DNA from: Mageeibacillus sp. UBA5442
GTDB lineage: Bacteria; Bacillota; Clostridia; Saccharofermentanales; DTU023
Length of the DNA: 14,019 nt
Assembly (NCBI GenBank): GCA_002427475.1
Contig: DIRG01000111.1
Coordinates: 50,639-64,657, forward strand
Reading direction: 5' to 3'
Below the pieces are notes generated by a model. That model was not told the origin of the DNA. It did no database searches and saw only the letters and a list, made by a program, of their open reading frames with translations. How positions within the stretch are numbered: position 1 is the stretch's first letter; each line of letters opens with the position of its first letter. Below are positions 12,843 to 14,019 of the stretch, piece by piece. A program made the translations under genes and the position numbers.

Positions 12843-14019
12843 CTAATAATACGATAGAGGATTAACTGTGCTACCGTTTCGGAGGATCTCAAAATGCAGG
12901 TGAGGCCCGGTAGATCTTCCGGTACTACCGATAAAGCCAATCACTTGTCCCCTAGAAACACTCTGGCCATAAGAACAATTGTAAGCGCTGAGATGGGCGT
13001 AGCGCGAAGTGAAACCATCTCCGTGGTCGACAATAATCAGATTGCCATAAGTACCTAACCAGCCGATATAAGAAATTCTACCACCACGAGCTGCAACAAC
13101 GTTAGAACCCATTCCCGCAGCAATATCTATGCCAGCATGCCAACTAGAACCGCCGAAAATGTTACGCCAACCGTAATAAGACGTTATGTAAGAACTGGAA
13201 GGCACAGGCCAAGCAAAAGAACCGTTGTTTGCCGGTGGAGCCGGAGCATTTGTAGCTGGCGCTTGTGTTTGCTTAGCTGTAGTCGTCTGCGGTCTTGTAG
13301 TAGTCGTTGTTGTCGGTCGATTTTCGTATTCGTACTGCACAGCATAACGGTCTACATCTGCTTTTGCATCCTGTGTCTTAGTGCTCAGATTTTGTTCTTT
13401 CTGCCGATAAAGACTTAAGGAATAGGCAGCCTCGTCCAACTCAGACTGTGTCATATCTTGATCAGCCTTAATTTCCTGCAGAACTTCTTCGGCTTCCTCT
13501 GTTAAGACAGTTAATTCATTATATGAATTCTCTGAACGAAGTCGCATTGTTTTAGCTTCTTCAGAGGCGCTTTCCAGCTCTTCCAAAGCTTGCTCGTCAG
13601 CGTCAGATACAATTTTCATAAAACGGACTGTAGTGAAAAAACATTGCAGACTGTCAGATGCCAAGAGTATTTCCAGCATACTCTTGTTATGCCACTGGAA
13701 CATCTGGCTTAATCGTTCTCCATACTGTTCCTGTTTGTCGGCGAGTCTCTGTAGAGAACCTTGATAGGCTTCTTCATCTAGAAGCATGATTTCGTAAGCG
13801 GTTTCCTTCTGCTGCAAAGCATCTTGATAAACCTGGTTTTGCTCTGCACTACGAGTTTCCAACCAAGTCAATTCGTCAGAAAGGCGTGCCTCTTCTGATC
13901 TCAACTCGCTCAGTTGTGCTTGGGTTGATTTATACTCTGCTTCCAGCTCACTAAGATGCTTTTTCGCTGCATCCAATTTTTGCTTTGTTGTAGAAGCGTT
14001 TGCAGAAATAGGCATAAAT
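12843..14019 (-). CDS. Secreted coiled-coil M23 (LytM) murein peptidase, PcsB/EnvC-like, 5' end cut
   Basis: The family either cuts peptidoglycan cross-bridges or activates amidases during division. Numbered from the first visible Met at 14015: MPISANA is the end of a signal peptide with an AxA cleavage site, so the true start is beyond the right edge (the codon before it encodes Phe and stays open). Residues 10-230 are a long coiled coil with the amphipathic break LEILLASDSLQCFFTTVRF at 114-132, as in PcsB and EnvC. A Thr/Pro-rich linker follows at about 233-263, then the M23 domain. The zinc ligands are H293 and D297 (HAGID) and H374 (HLHFE), with H341 and H372 in the usual catalytic positions, so it should be an active peptidase rather than a degenerate EnvC. 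It lies upstream of the S41 gene. Confidence 0.92.
   Translation of the reverse strand, partial: FMPISANASTTKQKLDAAKKHLSELEAEYKSTQAQLSELRSEEARLSDELTWLETRSAEQNQVYQDALQQKETAYEIMLLDEEAYQGSLQRLADKQEQYGERLSQMFQWHNKSMLEILLASDSLQCFFTTVRFMKIVSDADEQALEELESASEEAKTMRLRSENSYNELTVLTEEAEEVLQEIKADQDMTQSELDEAAYSLSLYRQKEQNLSTKTQDAKADVDRYAVQYEYENRPTTTTTTRPQTTTAKQTQAPATNAPAPPANNGSFAWPVPSSSYITSYYGWRNIFGGSSWHAGIDIAAGMGSNVVAARGGRISYIGWLGTYGNLIIVDHGDGFTSRYAHLSAYNCSYGQSVSRGQVIGFIGSTGRSTGPHLHFEILRNGSTVNPLSYY

Noticed and set aside
1..14019. Possible defence system, CRISPR array, transposon, prophage or tRNA anywhere in the window
   Set aside because: I looked on both strands for direct repeat arrays, transposase or integrase motifs and tRNA-like folds and saw none; every long open frame is accounted for by the genes listed.

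Overview
The window is bacterial chromosome, most likely from a Clostridia-type Firmicute. The signs are the canonical S10-spc ribosomal protein order, a zinc-binding short S14, strong AGGAGG ribosome binding sites before almost every gene, moderate GC, and a Thr/Pro-rich linker in a secreted peptidase. I cannot name the genus from sequence alone.

Region 1 (1-7502, minus strand) is the S10-spc operon, transcribed right to left: rpsJ, rplC, rplD, rplW, rplB, rpsS, rplV, rpsC, rplP, rpmC, rpsQ, rplN, rplX, rplE, rpsN, rpsH, and rplF cut by the left edge. Genes are tightly packed or overlap by 4-14 nt. Only two gaps are long, rpsJ-rplC (56 nt) and rpsH-rplF (92 nt), and both hold stem-loops. Several proteins are longer than usual: L16 has a very acidic C-terminal tail of about 60 residues, L22 has a charged N-terminal extension of about 50 residues, and L23 has a short C-terminal tail.

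Region 2 (7503-7909) is the divergent control region. It holds a probable rpsJ promoter (TTGCAT-17-TATACT, minus strand), a leader of about 260 nt that can fold into a long-range helix and an H-type pseudoknot, and a plus-strand promoter whose -10 box lies only nine bases before the likely ATG of the next gene.

Region 3 (7910-9910, plus strand) is an ABC-F ATPase, a class of ribosome-acting translation factor. It has two intact ATPase domains, an unusual interdomain linker and a long charged C-terminal extension. It is convergent with region 4 across a 28-nt gap.

Region 4 (9939-14019, minus strand) reads as a coiled-coil M23 murein peptidase of the PcsB/EnvC type (5' end beyond the right edge), then a membrane-anchored PDZ-S41 C-terminal processing peptidase, then a dihydropyrimidinase/hydantoinase-family amidohydrolase. 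The first two resemble the ftsEX-hydrolase-Ctp division loci of other bacteria; ftsE and ftsX may lie just beyond the right edge.

I found no mobile element, CRISPR array, tRNA, rRNA or defence system. The content is mainly housekeeping. The points of interest are the structured r-protein leader, the L16 and L22 extensions, the possibly leaderless ABC-F mRNA and the altered active-site motifs in the S41 and amidohydrolase proteins.
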